Assembly (NCBI GenBank): GCA_019429275.1
Contig: JAHYJC010000021.1
Coordinates: 1-64,000 of the forward strand
Length of the DNA: 64,000 nt
Direction of reading: 5' to 3'
Source: Lentimicrobium sp.
GTDB lineage: Bacteria > Bacteroidota > Bacteroidia > Bacteroidales > Lentimicrobiaceae
The notes below the pieces were generated by a model. It was not told the DNA's origin. It did not search any database and saw only the letters and a list, made by a program, of their open reading frames with translations. Both the position numbers and the translations under genes were made by a program. Below are positions 26,221 to 35,439 of the stretch, one piece after another. Position 1 is the stretch's first letter. Each line of letters starts with the position of its first letter.

Positions 26221-27561
26221 ATGAACATTATTATAGCAGGTGATGGTGAAGTTGGGTTTCACCTTGCCAAAATGCTTTCGGTTGAAAACCATAACATTAC
26301 GATAGTTGATCCTCATCAGGAGCTGCTCAAAATGATAGAAACCCATACTGATTTGATGACCATTACCGGTGATTCAACATCAATCAGTGTGCTTGAACAG
26401 GCCAATGTGCGTCGTGCCGATTTACTGATTTCGGTGGTGCATGACGAAAAGATCAACATTACCACATGCGTGTTGGGTAAGAAACTGGGAGCAAAAAGAA
26501 CCATTGCACGTGTTGACAATACAGAATACCTGACTGTTGAAAACCGTGAAATTATGCGCTCACTGGGTATCGATGCCATGGTTTGCCCTGAACGCATTGC
26601 CGCAAAAGAGATTGTGAGGTTACTTAGTCAGACTGCCGCAACCGAAATTTTCGATTTTTCAGAGGGGAGGCTTTCCCTCTTCCTTATTAAGCTTGATGAA
26701 AAGGCATTGGTTTTAAACAAAACCCTGAACCAGATTGCAAAGGAGTATCCCAAACTGGATTTCAGAGCCATTGCTATTCATCGCAGCAATAAGACTATCA
26801 TTCCAAAAGGAAACGATGAATTTAAACTTAACGATCTGGCTTACGTTATTACACGGCCCGAAGGTGTTGATTTTTTGTTGAAGCTTGGAGGTAAACAAAA
26901 GCAGGAAATAAGAAACGTAATGATTGTTGGCGGTGGCCGTATTGGCCGCAAAACTGCCCGCCGGCTTGAGCGCGACATGAATGTGAAGCTGATTGAAATT
27001 GAAAAGGAACGGTGCTTGAACCTGATAGATCAGCTTGAACATACATTGATTATAAATGCCGATGCCCGGGACATTGAACTGCTTGAAGATGAAGGCATCC
27101 GCAATATGGATGCTTTTATTGCCGTGACCAACGATTCGGAAACCAACATTCTTACCTGCCTGCTTGCACAGAGATTTGGGGTAAAACGAGTCATTCCGCT
27201 TATCGAAAATTTAGATTATTTTAATATCTCACAAAGCATTGGAATAGAAACCATTATAAACAAAAAATTGATCACTGCTTCTTACATTGTCAGGTTTACA
27301 ATGGATGCTGAGGTGACATCAATAAAGTGCCTGAGCGGAATCGATGCCGAAGTGTTCGAATTTGTTGTAAAACCAGGTGCTTATGTAACACAAAGACCTA
27401 TTAGTAAAATAGACATTCCCAAAGGCAGCATTATCGGAGGTATTGTAAGGGGAATGAACAGTTACATTGCCGTTGGAAATTTTCAGATTCAGGCAGATGA
27501 TAAAGTGGTTATTTTTGCCCTTCCCGAAGCCATCAACAAGTTGCAGGATTTGTTTACTTAG
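26221..27561 (+). CDS. trkA: Trk potassium uptake peripheral protein TrkA
   Basis: The cytoplasmic regulatory subunit of the Trk K+ uptake channel. The 446-residue protein is the usual tandem of two RCK_N and RCK_C modules: the first NAD-binding fold begins at residue 1 (IIIAGDGEVGFHLAK), the second near residue 232 (VMIVGGGRIGRKTARRL). Both carry the acidic residue at the end of beta-2 (TIVD, LIEIE) that binds the nucleotide ribose. It is followed by trkH after 35 bases. Confidence 0.96.
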   Translation: MNIIIAGDGEVGFHLAKMLSVENHNITIVDPHQELLKMIETHTDLMTITGDSTSISVLEQANVRRADLLISVVHDEKINITTCVLGKKLGAKRTIARVDNTEYLTVENREIMRSLGIDAMVCPERIAAKEIVRLLSQTAATEIFDFSEGRLSLFLIKLDEKALVLNKTLNQIAKEYPKLDFRAIAIHRSNKTIIPKGNDEFKLNDLAYVITRPEGVDFLLKLGGKQKQEIRNVMIVGGGRIGRKTARRLERDMNVKLIEIEKERCLNLIDQLEHTLIINADARDIELLEDEGIRNMDAFIAVTNDSETNILTCLLAQRFGVKRVIPLIENLDYFNISQSIGIETIINKKLITASYIVRFTMDAEVTSIKCLSGIDAEVFEFVVKPGAYVTQRPISKIDIPKGSIIGGIVRGMNSYIAVGNFQIQADDKVVIFALPEAINKLQDLFT

Positions 27562-27596
27562 GTTTTAAATGTTTTTGACGTATATATGTGCACATT

Positions 27597-29096
27597 ATGG
27601 TAAGTAGAGGTGGGATAAATTTTAGTGCAATTCTGAAAATCATGGGAGTTCTTCTGATTATTGAGGGGCTGTTTATGTTGTCATCTCTAAGTTTTTCGGC
27701 ATGGTACGACCCTGATAGCCTGAGTAATCTCAGATTTTTTGATCCGATGCACGATTTTTTACCCCTGCTTGTCTCTGGTATAGGAATAAGCCTGTTGGGT
27801 TTTTTGTTGTGGGTATCCAATAAAAAACTTGATCAGAATTCTATCGGGAAACAAGAGGGTTATATCATTGTTTCAATGGCATGGGTAATCATTTCTCTTT
27901 TTGGAGCTATCCCTTTTATGCTCAGCGGAGTTACCCAGAGTTATACCAATGCATTCTTTGAAACCATTTCAGGGTTTACAACTACTGGAGCTACAATTTT
28001 TTCAGACATTGAAGCCCTTCCCAAAGGCATACTTTTCTGGAGGAGTATGACCCATTGGATAGGTGGCATGGGAATTATTGTGCTCTCTCTGGCCATTCTT
28101 CCGGTGCTTGGCATTGGTGGTATGCAGTTATTTGTTGCTGAGGTGCCCGGAGTTACCCCCGATAAGCTTCATCCACGAATCACCCAAACCGCCAAACGTC
28201 TGTGGTTTATATATGTTTTGCTTACCCTTGCCGAGACCGGATTGCTGGCTTTAGGTGGCATGAACCTTTTTGATGCGCTTTGTCATGCTTTCGGCACCCT
28301 GGCAACCGGTGGATTCTCTACCAAAAACGACTCAATTGCAGGTTTTTCACCCTATATTCAATATGTGATTGTAATTTTCATGTTCCTTGCCGGGGTCAGC
28401 TTTACACTTCATTACTTTGCCCTGAAAAGAATGTTTAAAAAAGTCACAGGCAATGAAGAACTCAGACACTTTATTTCCATAATACTGTTTTCAACTTTAC
28501 TAATTGGCCTATCACTTTTTTTTATACAAAAACTTCCGGCCGAAACAGCATTTCGAGACGCACTTTTTCAGGTAGTTTCCATTGTTACCACAACTGGTTA
28601 TATTACAAGCGATTATCTCGTCTGGCCTTATTTCATCTGGATGCTTATTTTTCTGCTCATGTTTACGGGTGGTTGTGCGGGTTCAACCGGTGGTGGAATT
28701 AAGATTGTCAGGATTTTGTTGCTTTTCAAAAATAGTTTCCTTGAACTGAAAAGAATTATTCATCCGCAGGCATTGCTTCCGGTAAGGTTAAATGGTAGAT
28801 CTATCTCCCAGAGTGTCATTTTAAATGTGCTTGCATTTTTCCTGATTTATATCATCATTTTTGCTTTCGGCTCGCTCATTATGACAATGCTTGGGCTTGA
28901 GTTTGAATCGGCGGTTGGTTCGGTTGCTGCCAGTCTGGGTAACATTGGGCCTGGGCTGGGCATCGTTGGGCCTGTTGAAAATTACAGCTCTATTCCTGCC
29001 ACAGGTAAATGGATTCTAGCATTCTTTATGTTGCTTGGAAGACTTGAACTATTTACCGTTCTTATACTTTTTTCTCCTTCATTCTGGAAGAGATAG
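27597..29096 (+). CDS. trkH: Trk potassium uptake transmembrane protein TrkH
   Basis: The channel subunit of the Trk K+ uptake system. About 500 residues with the four-repeat M1-P-M2 plan; the selectivity-filter regions are visible as SGFTTTGAT, FGTLATGGFST, VSIVTTTGYIT and SLGNIGPGLG. The intramembrane loop region FTGGCAGSTGGGIKIVR is also present. I chose the ATG at 27597; a GTG at 27588 in frame would add three residues. It forms an operon with trkA and is followed by a degenerate second copy. Confidence 0.95.
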   Translation: MVSRGGINFSAILKIMGVLLIIEGLFMLSSLSFSAWYDPDSLSNLRFFDPMHDFLPLLVSGIGISLLGFLLWVSNKKLDQNSIGKQEGYIIVSMAWVIISLFGAIPFMLSGVTQSYTNAFFETISGFTTTGATIFSDIEALPKGILFWRSMTHWIGGMGIIVLSLAILPVLGIGGMQLFVAEVPGVTPDKLHPRITQTAKRLWFIYVLLTLAETGLLALGGMNLFDALCHAFGTLATGGFSTKNDSIAGFSPYIQYVIVIFMFLAGVSFTLHYFALKRMFKKVTGNEELRHFISIILFSTLLIGLSLFFIQKLPAETAFRDALFQVVSIVTTTGYITSDYLVWPYFIWMLIFLLMFTGGCAGSTGGGIKIVRILLLFKNSFLELKRIIHPQALLPVRLNGRSISQSVILNVLAFFLIYIIIFAFGSLIMTMLGLEFESAVGSVAASLGNIGPGLGIVGPVENYSSIPATGKWILAFFMLLGRLELFTVLILFSPSFWKR

Positions 29097-29144
29097 CTCA
29101 TTTTTCTTTCACTTAAATCGACAAAGTATCCCCATAGATATAAA

Positions 29145-29983
29145 CCTGTTATAAAAGTCATTGGTATTTTGCTGATGATTGAGGGTTTGTTTATGGCTAC
29201 CGCAATTCCGTTTTCAGTTTTTTTTGGGGAATCGATTTGAACCCCATCAGCATTTCTTCACTTATTACTTTTTGTGCAGGCCTGATTTTGTGGTTTCTGA
29301 CACGAAAATATGATCAGCGCGATATTGGCAGGCGGGAAGGCTATCTCATTGTGCGCAGCACCTGGATTGTAATTTTGGCCTTTGGCGCACGGCCCTTCTA
29401 CTTGAGTGGTTATATCAGCAAATTTGCCGATGCTTACTTTGAAACCATATCAGGATTTACCACCACCGGCGCTTCAATACTCACGGATATTGAAGCACTG
29501 CCCAAAGGCCTGCTTTACTGGCGCAGTCTCACACATTGGATAGGTGGAATGGGCATCATAGTTTTCTCAATTGCCATTTTGCCTTTTCTGGGGTTTGGCG
29601 GCCAGCAAATGTTTTGGGCTGAAGTGCCGGGCCCGGCAAAAGAAAAGTTGCATCCACGAATTTCTTTCACTGCAAGAAAGTTGTGGGGTATATATGGGTT
29701 TTTCACTGTTCTGATGGTTGTTTTGTTGATGCTGGGGCAAATGCCTTTTTACGAAGCCATTTGTCATTCATTCGGCACTGTTTCATCGGGCGGTTTTTCT
29801 CCAAAAAACACGAGTATTTCAGTATATTCTCCATAAATTCAATATGTTGTAATGGACCCGGTTGGAAATTATGCTCACTTTGGTGATGCAGCAGAATGGA
29901 CACATTCTCTTTTGATGCTTCTGGGAAGGCTTGAACTTTTTTCCCTTTATATACTTTTTTTACCCGTATTCCGGAAGAAATAA
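29145..29983 (+). pseudogene. Degenerate second trkH copy
   Basis: A broken trkH follows the intact gene. From 29145 the frame reads KVIGILLMIEGLFM, parallel to the intact KIMGVLLIIEGLFM, and stops at 29238. A second frame (29237-29836) carries the middle, including SGFTTTGASILTDIEALPKG and HWIGGMGIIV, and stops at a TAA where the intact copy has SPYIQYV. The same frame continues past this stop as IQYVVMDPVGNY and LLMLLGRLELF, the C-terminus of TrkH, ending at 29983. About 200 residues containing the third and fourth pore regions are missing. So there is a frameshift, an in-frame stop and a large internal deletion. Confidence 0.88.
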
Positions 29984-30023
29984 CAACAGCATTGCTTCAT
30001 TTTCGCCTTTCCGCTATTTGCAT

Positions 30024-30031
30024 TACTTTTG
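30024..30031 (+). promoter_or_regulatory. Promoter -7 element of the MATE gene
   Basis: TACTTTTG matches TAnnTTTG exactly and ends seven bases before the ATG at 30039, supporting that start over any upstream one. Confidence 0.6.
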
Positions 30032-30038
30032 CCAGTTC

Positions 30039-31379
30039 ATGACCACAATTCATACCATTCCTTCATACCGGCGAATATGGGAAATTTCTCTTCCAATAAT
30101 CCTGAGTCTTGTAGCCCAGAATATCGTAAATGTCACCGATACGGCTTTTCTTGGAAGGGTTGGAGAAGTTGAACTCGGAGCCTCGGCAATAGGTGGTTTG
30201 TTCTACATTTCAATTTTCATGCTGGGTTTCGGATTTGGAATTGGAGGACAGATATTGATTGCACGAAGGAATGGTGAACGAAACTATCATGAAATAGGTC
30301 GTATTACTGACAATAGCCTGTATTTTCTTCTGGGCCTGGGCTTGCTGCTTTTTGTATTTATAAAGTTTTTATCCCCAGCGATTCTCCGGCCCCTCATTTC
30401 GTCAAATGAAGTTTATGGGGCCAGCATTGATTTTCTTCAATATAGAATCTATGGAATTTTCTTTGCTTTTGGGAATGTGCTTCTTAGGGCTTTCTATATT
30501 GGTACAACCAAAACCAGAGTTCTGACATACAATGCGCTCATTATGGCAGGAGCAAATGTTTTCCTTGATTATGCGCTGATCTTTGGCAATTTTGGCTTTC
30601 CTCAACTTGGCATTAAAGGTGCTGCAATAGCTTCATCTATAAGCGAAGCGATTTCAGCAATTTTCTTTTTCAGCTATACAATCCACATGATTGATCTGAA
30701 AAAATACAATCTTTTAAGATTTGCCAGGTTTGACTGGAAGGTGGTAAAAACAACACTCGATATCTCCTTTTTCGTGATGCTGCAATACTTCCTGTCTCTG
30801 GCCGGATGGTTTGTGTTCTTCATGATTATTGAGAAAATGGGCGAACGACCCCTCGCCATCTCTAATATCATTCGCAGTGCATATATAGTACTCATGATTC
30901 CGGTTTTTGCATTCGGGTCTATAACCAATTCGCTTGTTAGCAATGCCATTGGAGAAGGCCGGCGCAACCAGGTTATACCAATAATCAAAAAAGTTGCTTT
31001 GCTGAATTTTATGCTTATTGGTGCAGTTACTCTGATTTCGGCGTTTATTCCACAAACACTCATATCTGTTTATACCTCCGATCCTGAACTCATTGCACAA
31101 ACTGTCCCGACTTTTTATGTAGTTCTTTCAGCATTATTGCTGTTTTCCTTCTCCAGCATATTGTTCAACGGAGTCAGTGGCACAGCCAATACTGCAACAG
31201 CCCTGTGGATTGAGCTTATAACCATTGTTGTATATCTGATGGTCGCCTGGATACTGGCAGTTCATTTAAAGCTCAGTATTGAACTTGTCTGGACAAGTGA
31301 GTATATTTATTTTCTGGTTATGTCTGTTCTTTCATGGCTCTACCTCAAATCGGGCAGGTGGAAAAAAAAAGTAATATAA
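30039..31379 (+). CDS. MATE family efflux transporter
   Basis: A 446-residue polytopic protein of the MATE family (NorM/DinF type) with about 12 helices. The N-terminal ISLPIILSLVAQNIVNVTDTAFLG and the central LGIKGAAIASSISEAISAIFF are typical family segments. MATE proteins export cationic drugs or metabolites using Na+ or H+ gradients; the substrate is unknown. The frame extends upstream to 29931, but that part overlaps the trkH remnant and the promoter, so the start is the ATG at 30039. Confidence 0.93.
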   Translation: MTTIHTIPSYRRIWEISLPIILSLVAQNIVNVTDTAFLGRVGEVELGASAIGGLFYISIFMLGFGFGIGGQILIARRNGERNYHEIGRITDNSLYFLLGLGLLLFVFIKFLSPAILRPLISSNEVYGASIDFLQYRIYGIFFAFGNVLLRAFYIGTTKTRVLTYNALIMAGANVFLDYALIFGNFGFPQLGIKGAAIASSISEAISAIFFFSYTIHMIDLKKYNLLRFARFDWKVVKTTLDISFFVMLQYFLSLAGWFVFFMIIEKMGERPLAISNIIRSAYIVLMIPVFAFGSITNSLVSNAIGEGRRNQVIPIIKKVALLNFMLIGAVTLISAFIPQTLISVYTSDPELIAQTVPTFYVVLSALLLFSFSSILFNGVSGTANTATALWIELITIVVYLMVAWILAVHLKLSIELVWTSEYIYFLVMSVLSWLYLKSGRWKKKVI

Positions 31380-31478
31380 GCTCAGGCATTTCAGTCCGGT
31401 CGCAGGAAGCAGTGACTGATGACACAGTATGAATCAGCCAACTTTTGATTTTTTGTTCATCATTAACCCATCTCTCAT

Positions 31479-31486
31479 TATATTTG
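31479..31486 (+). promoter_or_regulatory. Promoter -7 element of the GT2/GT9 operon
   Basis: TATATTTG matches TAnnTTTG exactly, 18 bases before the ATG at 31505, with a TTTG at 31452-31455 and a rather long 23-base spacer. Confidence 0.55.
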
Positions 31487-31504
31487 CAGATAACTCTGCC
31501 CTAC

Positions 31505-32272
31505 ATGATATCATTGTCGGTTGTTATCATTTCCTTTAATGAAGAGCGTAACATTGCCCGCTGCCTTGAATCGGTTAAGGGTATTGCTGATGATATAGTA
31601 GTTATTGATTCATTTTCAACTGACCGCACAGAAGAGATATGCCGGACTTATGGAGCCCGGTTTTTTCAGCACAGTTTCAAAGGCCATATTGAACAGAAAA
31701 ACCTGGCAATCACTTATGCCTTGTTCCCACACATACTTTCGCTCGATGCTGATGAAGCACTTGATGATACGCTAAAAAAATCAATAGAAGCAATAAAAAA
31801 TGACTGGACAGTTACCGGGTATTACATGAACAGGCTGACCAACTATTGTGGAAAGTGGATCTATCATTGTGGCTGGTATCCCGACCGGAAACTCAGGCTG
31901 TGGGATTCGCGTAAGGGTAATTGGGGAGGGGTAAACCCACACGATAAATTCGAACTTCTTCAGGGAGAAAAAACTGCCTGGCTGAAAGGGAATATATTGC
32001 ATTATAGTTATTATACCATCGATGATCATTACAGGCAGGTGCATTACTTTACCGATATTCTGGCAAAATCGCAGTTCGAAATCGGAAAGCGAACCAACAT
32101 GATTGTAATGTACCTGAGTCCGGCGGTTAAATTTATGCGCGATTATTTCCTAAAACTTGGTATACTTGACGGGAAAGCAGGTTTTACCATCTCACGCATT
32201 TCAGCCTATGCTACCTATCTTAAATATAAGAAAATCAATAAATTGCAAAACTCCATCAAAAAGAAGGTGTGA
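31505..32272 (+). CDS. Glycosyltransferase family 2, WaaE/KdtX-like
   Basis: A 255-residue GT-A enzyme of the group that contains LPS-core beta-1,4-glucosyltransferase WaaE/KdtX: LSVVIISFNEERNIARCLES at the N-terminus, DIVVIDSFSTDRTEEIC, KNLAI, LSLDADEAL as the metal site, and RKLRLWDSRKGNWGG. The frame could start at 31445, but the promoter at 31479-31486 and homology favour the ATG at 31505. Its stop overlaps the GTG start of the next gene by four bases. The role in lipooligosaccharide core synthesis is inferred. Confidence 0.9.
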   Translation: MISLSVVIISFNEERNIARCLESVKGIADDIVVIDSFSTDRTEEICRTYGARFFQHSFKGHIEQKNLAITYALFPHILSLDADEALDDTLKKSIEAIKNDWTVTGYYMNRLTNYCGKWIYHCGWYPDRKLRLWDSRKGNWGGVNPHDKFELLQGEKTAWLKGNILHYSYYTIDDHYRQVHYFTDILAKSQFEIGKRTNMIVMYLSPAVKFMRDYFLKLGILDGKAGFTISRISAYATYLKYKKINKLQNSIKKKV

Positions 32273-33312
32273 CCAGAACAATAAAATATAAAAAGATTCT
32301 TATCAGCCGTACCGACAGTATTGGAGATGTTGTTCTTACACTGCCATTGGCAGGTTTGCTCCGGAAACAGTTTCCGGGGGCACAAATCACATTTCTTGGT
32401 CAGGCATATACGCAACCGGTAATCAATTCCTGTGAAAATATAGATGAGTTTATCAATTGGCAGGAAATTTCAGGTTTGCCTGAAAATGAACAGATTGAGC
32501 GATTTAAAGATATTAACACCGGACTTATCATTCACGTTTTTCCCCGCAAAGAGATAGCCTGTCTGGCTAAAAAGGCTGGCATCCCTGATCGTATTGGTGC
32601 AACCGGCAGGCTATATCATTGGTTTACCTGCAACCGTCTGGTTGCGCTGTCGAGACGCCATTCGTTGCTGCATGAGGCACAGTTGAATCTGAAGTTGGCA
32701 AAACACCTCCTGAAAAATTCCGATTTACCTGTTGAGGATATACATCGGTTTTATGGTCTGAATCGGCTGAATCCATTGCCAGATCGCTTATTGCATTATA
32801 TTGATCCTGAACGGATCAATCTGATTATGCATCCCAAATCTAAGGGAAGTGCCCGCGAATGGGGGAGTGATAACTTTTCTTCGTTATCAACAATGCTGAA
32901 CCAGACCCAATACAACATCATTGTTACAGGAACTGCTGCCGAAGGAGAAATGCTGAGAAGAGAAGGCTTTTTTGATAAAGCAGGTGAAGTAAGTAATTTG
33001 ACCGGAAAAATGAATCTGACCGAATTAATTTCATTCATCAATGCTGCCGACTGCCTGATCGCTGCCAGCACAGGCCCTCTGCACATTGCTGCAGCACTGG
33101 GAATAACTGCTCTGGGGATTTATCCACCCATCAAACCCATGCATCCCGGGCGCTGGGCTCCACTGGGCAAAAGTGCAGATTATCTGGTAGCCGACAAAGA
33201 TTGCAGCGATTGCAGGAAGTCGGGCCACTGTAGTTGTATGCTCAATATTACACCAATGCAGGTGAAACAAAAACTTGAAATGATGGTTAATCCTATTCTT
33301 CAACATCCCTGA
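32269..33312 (+). CDS. Glycosyltransferase family 9 (heptosyltransferase-like)
   Basis: A 347-residue GT-B enzyme of family 9, whose characterised members add heptose to the LPS inner core. Visible are the N-terminal ISRTDSIGDVVLTLPLAGLL, the ADP-sugar-side ASTGPLHIAAALG, ALGIYPPIKPMHPGRWAPLG, and a C-terminal Cys-rich DCSDCRKSGHCSC as in many GT9 proteins. It starts with GTG in a GTGA overlap with the preceding GT2 gene, indicating translational coupling. The actual sugar is not certain. Confidence 0.9.
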   Translation: MTRTIKYKKILISRTDSIGDVVLTLPLAGLLRKQFPGAQITFLGQAYTQPVINSCENIDEFINWQEISGLPENEQIERFKDINTGLIIHVFPRKEIACLAKKAGIPDRIGATGRLYHWFTCNRLVALSRRHSLLHEAQLNLKLAKHLLKNSDLPVEDIHRFYGLNRLNPLPDRLLHYIDPERINLIMHPKSKGSAREWGSDNFSSLSTMLNQTQYNIIVTGTAAEGEMLRREGFFDKAGEVSNLTGKMNLTELISFINAADCLIAASTGPLHIAAALGITALGIYPPIKPMHPGRWAPLGKSADYLVADKDCSDCRKSGHCSCMLNITPMQVKQKLEMMVNPILQHP

Positions 33313-33314
33313 TT

Positions 33315-34247
33315 ATGGAAGCAAATGGAGACTGGTTTGTAATTGTAAATCCCAATGCCGGAAGACGCAAGGGTGAAAAGGACTGGCTGGAAATTGCAGC
33401 ATTGCTAAATGAGGCAGGTATAGGCTTTACCAATATTTTTACCGAGCATCCCAACCATGCTGTAAAACTGGCCCGAAAGTATATTGAAGCCGGTTTCAGG
33501 AAAATAATTGTGGTGGGAGGAGATGGCACCCTTAACGAAGTGGTAAACGGTGTTTTTACCCAGAAAAAATATCCTACCACAGACATTACGCTGGCGATGA
33601 TTCCTGTGGGAACAGGCAATGACTGGGGACGATCATTCAACATTCCGTCAGGATATAAGGAGGCCATTGATTTGATTGCCAGAATGCAAACCCGGGTGCA
33701 GGATGTGGGTAAAGTTCACTACATGAGCAAAGAACTTTCGAAGCATCGTCATTTTATCAATATGGCAGGCCTTGGTTTTGATGCTATGGTGGCTAAGCGT
33801 ACCAATAAAGTGAAACAAGAGGGCAAAAGTGGACCATTCTCTTATCTTATCAGCCTGTTTACCAGCTTGATAAGCTATAACGATAGCAAGGTGAAGGTAG
33901 TTGTTGACGATAAAGAGCTCAACGCAAATGTTTTTACCATGAGTGTCGCCATCTGTAAATTTAATGGGGGTGGTATGATGCAGGCTCCCAATGCCATACC
34001 CGACGATGGATTGTTTGATGTTACAGTGATTACACGTGTCAGTCGTTTTTTGGTAATCAGGAGTGTAAAAAAACTCTACGATGGTTCATTTCTCGCATTG
34101 CCCCAGGTAAAAACTTTCAGAGGTAAAAAAGTTGAAATAGAATCGAATCCACCCTTGTTCCTTGAGACAGATGGCGAGTCGCTTGGCCATACTCCCATGA
34201 GTTTTGAGGTAATTCCGCTTAGCATTAATGTGGTGGTGGGAGACTAA
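33315..34247 (+). CDS. Diacylglycerol kinase family lipid kinase
   Basis: A 310-residue kinase of the YegS/BmrU/DgkB family, which phosphorylates lipids such as diacylglycerol. The N-terminal nucleotide-binding VNPNAGRRKG is at residues 11-20, the catalytic GGDGTLNEVVNG at 68-79, and PVGTGNDWGRS at 97-107. It starts two bases after the GT9 stop and precedes hemW by seven bases. The lipid substrate is not determined by the sequence. Confidence 0.92.
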   Translation: MEANGDWFVIVNPNAGRRKGEKDWLEIAALLNEAGIGFTNIFTEHPNHAVKLARKYIEAGFRKIIVVGGDGTLNEVVNGVFTQKKYPTTDITLAMIPVGTGNDWGRSFNIPSGYKEAIDLIARMQTRVQDVGKVHYMSKELSKHRHFINMAGLGFDAMVAKRTNKVKQEGKSGPFSYLISLFTSLISYNDSKVKVVVDDKELNANVFTMSVAICKFNGGGMMQAPNAIPDDGLFDVTVITRVSRFLVIRSVKKLYDGSFLALPQVKTFRGKKVEIESNPPLFLETDGESLGHTPMSFEVIPLSINVVVGD

Positions 34248-34254
34248 AAAACAG

Positions 34255-35391
34255 ATGGCAGGTATTTATATTCACATTCCATATTGCCGGCAGAAATGTC
34301 ACTACTGCAACTTTTTTTCTGTTGCTTCTGGAAAGCAGTTGCCCGAAACCATGGATGCAATCTGCGAGGAAGCCTTATTGCAAAAGAATTATCTGAAAGG
34401 CCTTCCCATTGACACTTTATACTTTGGAGGGGGTACGCCATCGCTTATCAATTCTTCGCATCTTAATAAAATTTTAGAAACATTGACTTCATCCTATTCC
34501 ATTGCCCCCGGTGCTGAAATTACCCTGGAAGCCAATCCCGACGACATTACCCAAAAGAAACTGGATGAGTGGAAGGCTATGGGTATCAACAGGTTGAGTA
34601 TTGGTGTTCAGTCGTTCAGAGATGAAGACCTGAAATACCTGAATCGGGTTCACAATAGTAATAAAGCGTTGGAGTGCATTCAACAAGCCCAAACTACTGG
34701 CTTTCATAACCTGACCATCGACCTCATTTACGGAATTCCCACATTGACAACAGAGGCCTGGATGGGTAATCTTGAAATAACCAGAGGCCTGGAAATTCCG
34801 CACATATCTGCCTATGCACTTACCGTTGAACCCCGCACAGCCCTGGAGGTAATGATCAGGAAAGGGAAATATGCCCCGGTTGATGAGGCCCAATCGGTCA
34901 GCCATTTTAAATTGCTGGTGCAGTTTATGCAGGATAATGGATTTCTGCATTATGAAATTTCTAATTTCTGTTTACCCGGCAGTTTTGCACGACACAACAC
35001 CGCCTATTGGCAGGGAGAACCTTATCTTGGTTTGGGTCCTTCAGCCCACTCTTTCAGCGGAAATTCAAGACAGTGGAATGTTTCAGGTATTTCTGAATAT
35101 ATCCATTCAATTTCTGAAAGGACCTTTCCTATTGATTCAGAACAACTTACCAAGGTGCAGCTATACAATGAGTATGTTATGACCGGTTTAAGAACCATGT
35201 GGGGATGCAATGCTCATGAAATCAGGCAGCGTTTTGGCGAAGTCTTTTACACTCAGTTTACCGGGCGCATCCGGAAATTTATTGATTCGGGTCTGGTTAC
35301 TGAATCAGATCAGGATTACAAACTTACTTTATCAGGAAAACTTTTTGCTGATGGATTGGCTTCTGATCTTTTTATTACAGACGGTCACTGA
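34255..35391 (+). CDS. hemW: Radical SAM heme chaperone HemW
   Basis: A 378-residue coproporphyrinogen-III-oxidase-like radical SAM protein. The [4Fe-4S] cysteines are Cys11, Cys15 and Cys18 (CRQKCHYC); HemN has a further Cys two residues later, which is absent here, as in HemW. GGGTPSLI, EANPDD and GVQSFRDEDL follow in the expected order. HemW proteins bind and insert heme and are often misannotated as HemN. The frame opens at 34228, but homology starts at the ATG at 34255 (MAGIYIHIPYC). Confidence 0.92.
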   Translation: MAGIYIHIPYCRQKCHYCNFFSVASGKQLPETMDAICEEALLQKNYLKGLPIDTLYFGGGTPSLINSSHLNKILETLTSSYSIAPGAEITLEANPDDITQKKLDEWKAMGINRLSIGVQSFRDEDLKYLNRVHNSNKALECIQQAQTTGFHNLTIDLIYGIPTLTTEAWMGNLEITRGLEIPHISAYALTVEPRTALEVMIRKGKYAPVDEAQSVSHFKLLVQFMQDNGFLHYEISNFCLPGSFARHNTAYWQGEPYLGLGPSAHSFSGNSRQWNVSGISEYIHSISERTFPIDSEQLTKVQLYNEYVMTGLRTMWGCNAHEIRQRFGEVFYTQFTGRIRKFIDSGLVTESDQDYKLTLSGKLFADGLASDLFITDGH

Positions 35392-35439
35392 CATTCCCCT
35401 TATCAAAAGGAACAACCGAAAAAAAGTTTTATTAACTTC

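Noticed and set aside
29237-29836. Short TrkH-like frame as an independent gene
   Set aside because: It lacks the first helix and the second half of the channel, and homologous sequence continues on both sides; it is the middle of a pseudogene.
29931-30038. N-terminal extension of the MATE protein
   Set aside because: It overlaps the end of the trkH remnant in another frame and the MATE promoter; homology begins at the ATG at 30039.
31445-31504. 20-codon extension of the WaaE-like glycosyltransferase
   Set aside because: The promoter element at 31479-31486 lies inside it and the GT2 domain starts normally at 31505.
34489-34950. 153-codon minus-strand frame opposite hemW
   Set aside because: Antisense shadow of the well-supported hemW with no domain or promoter.
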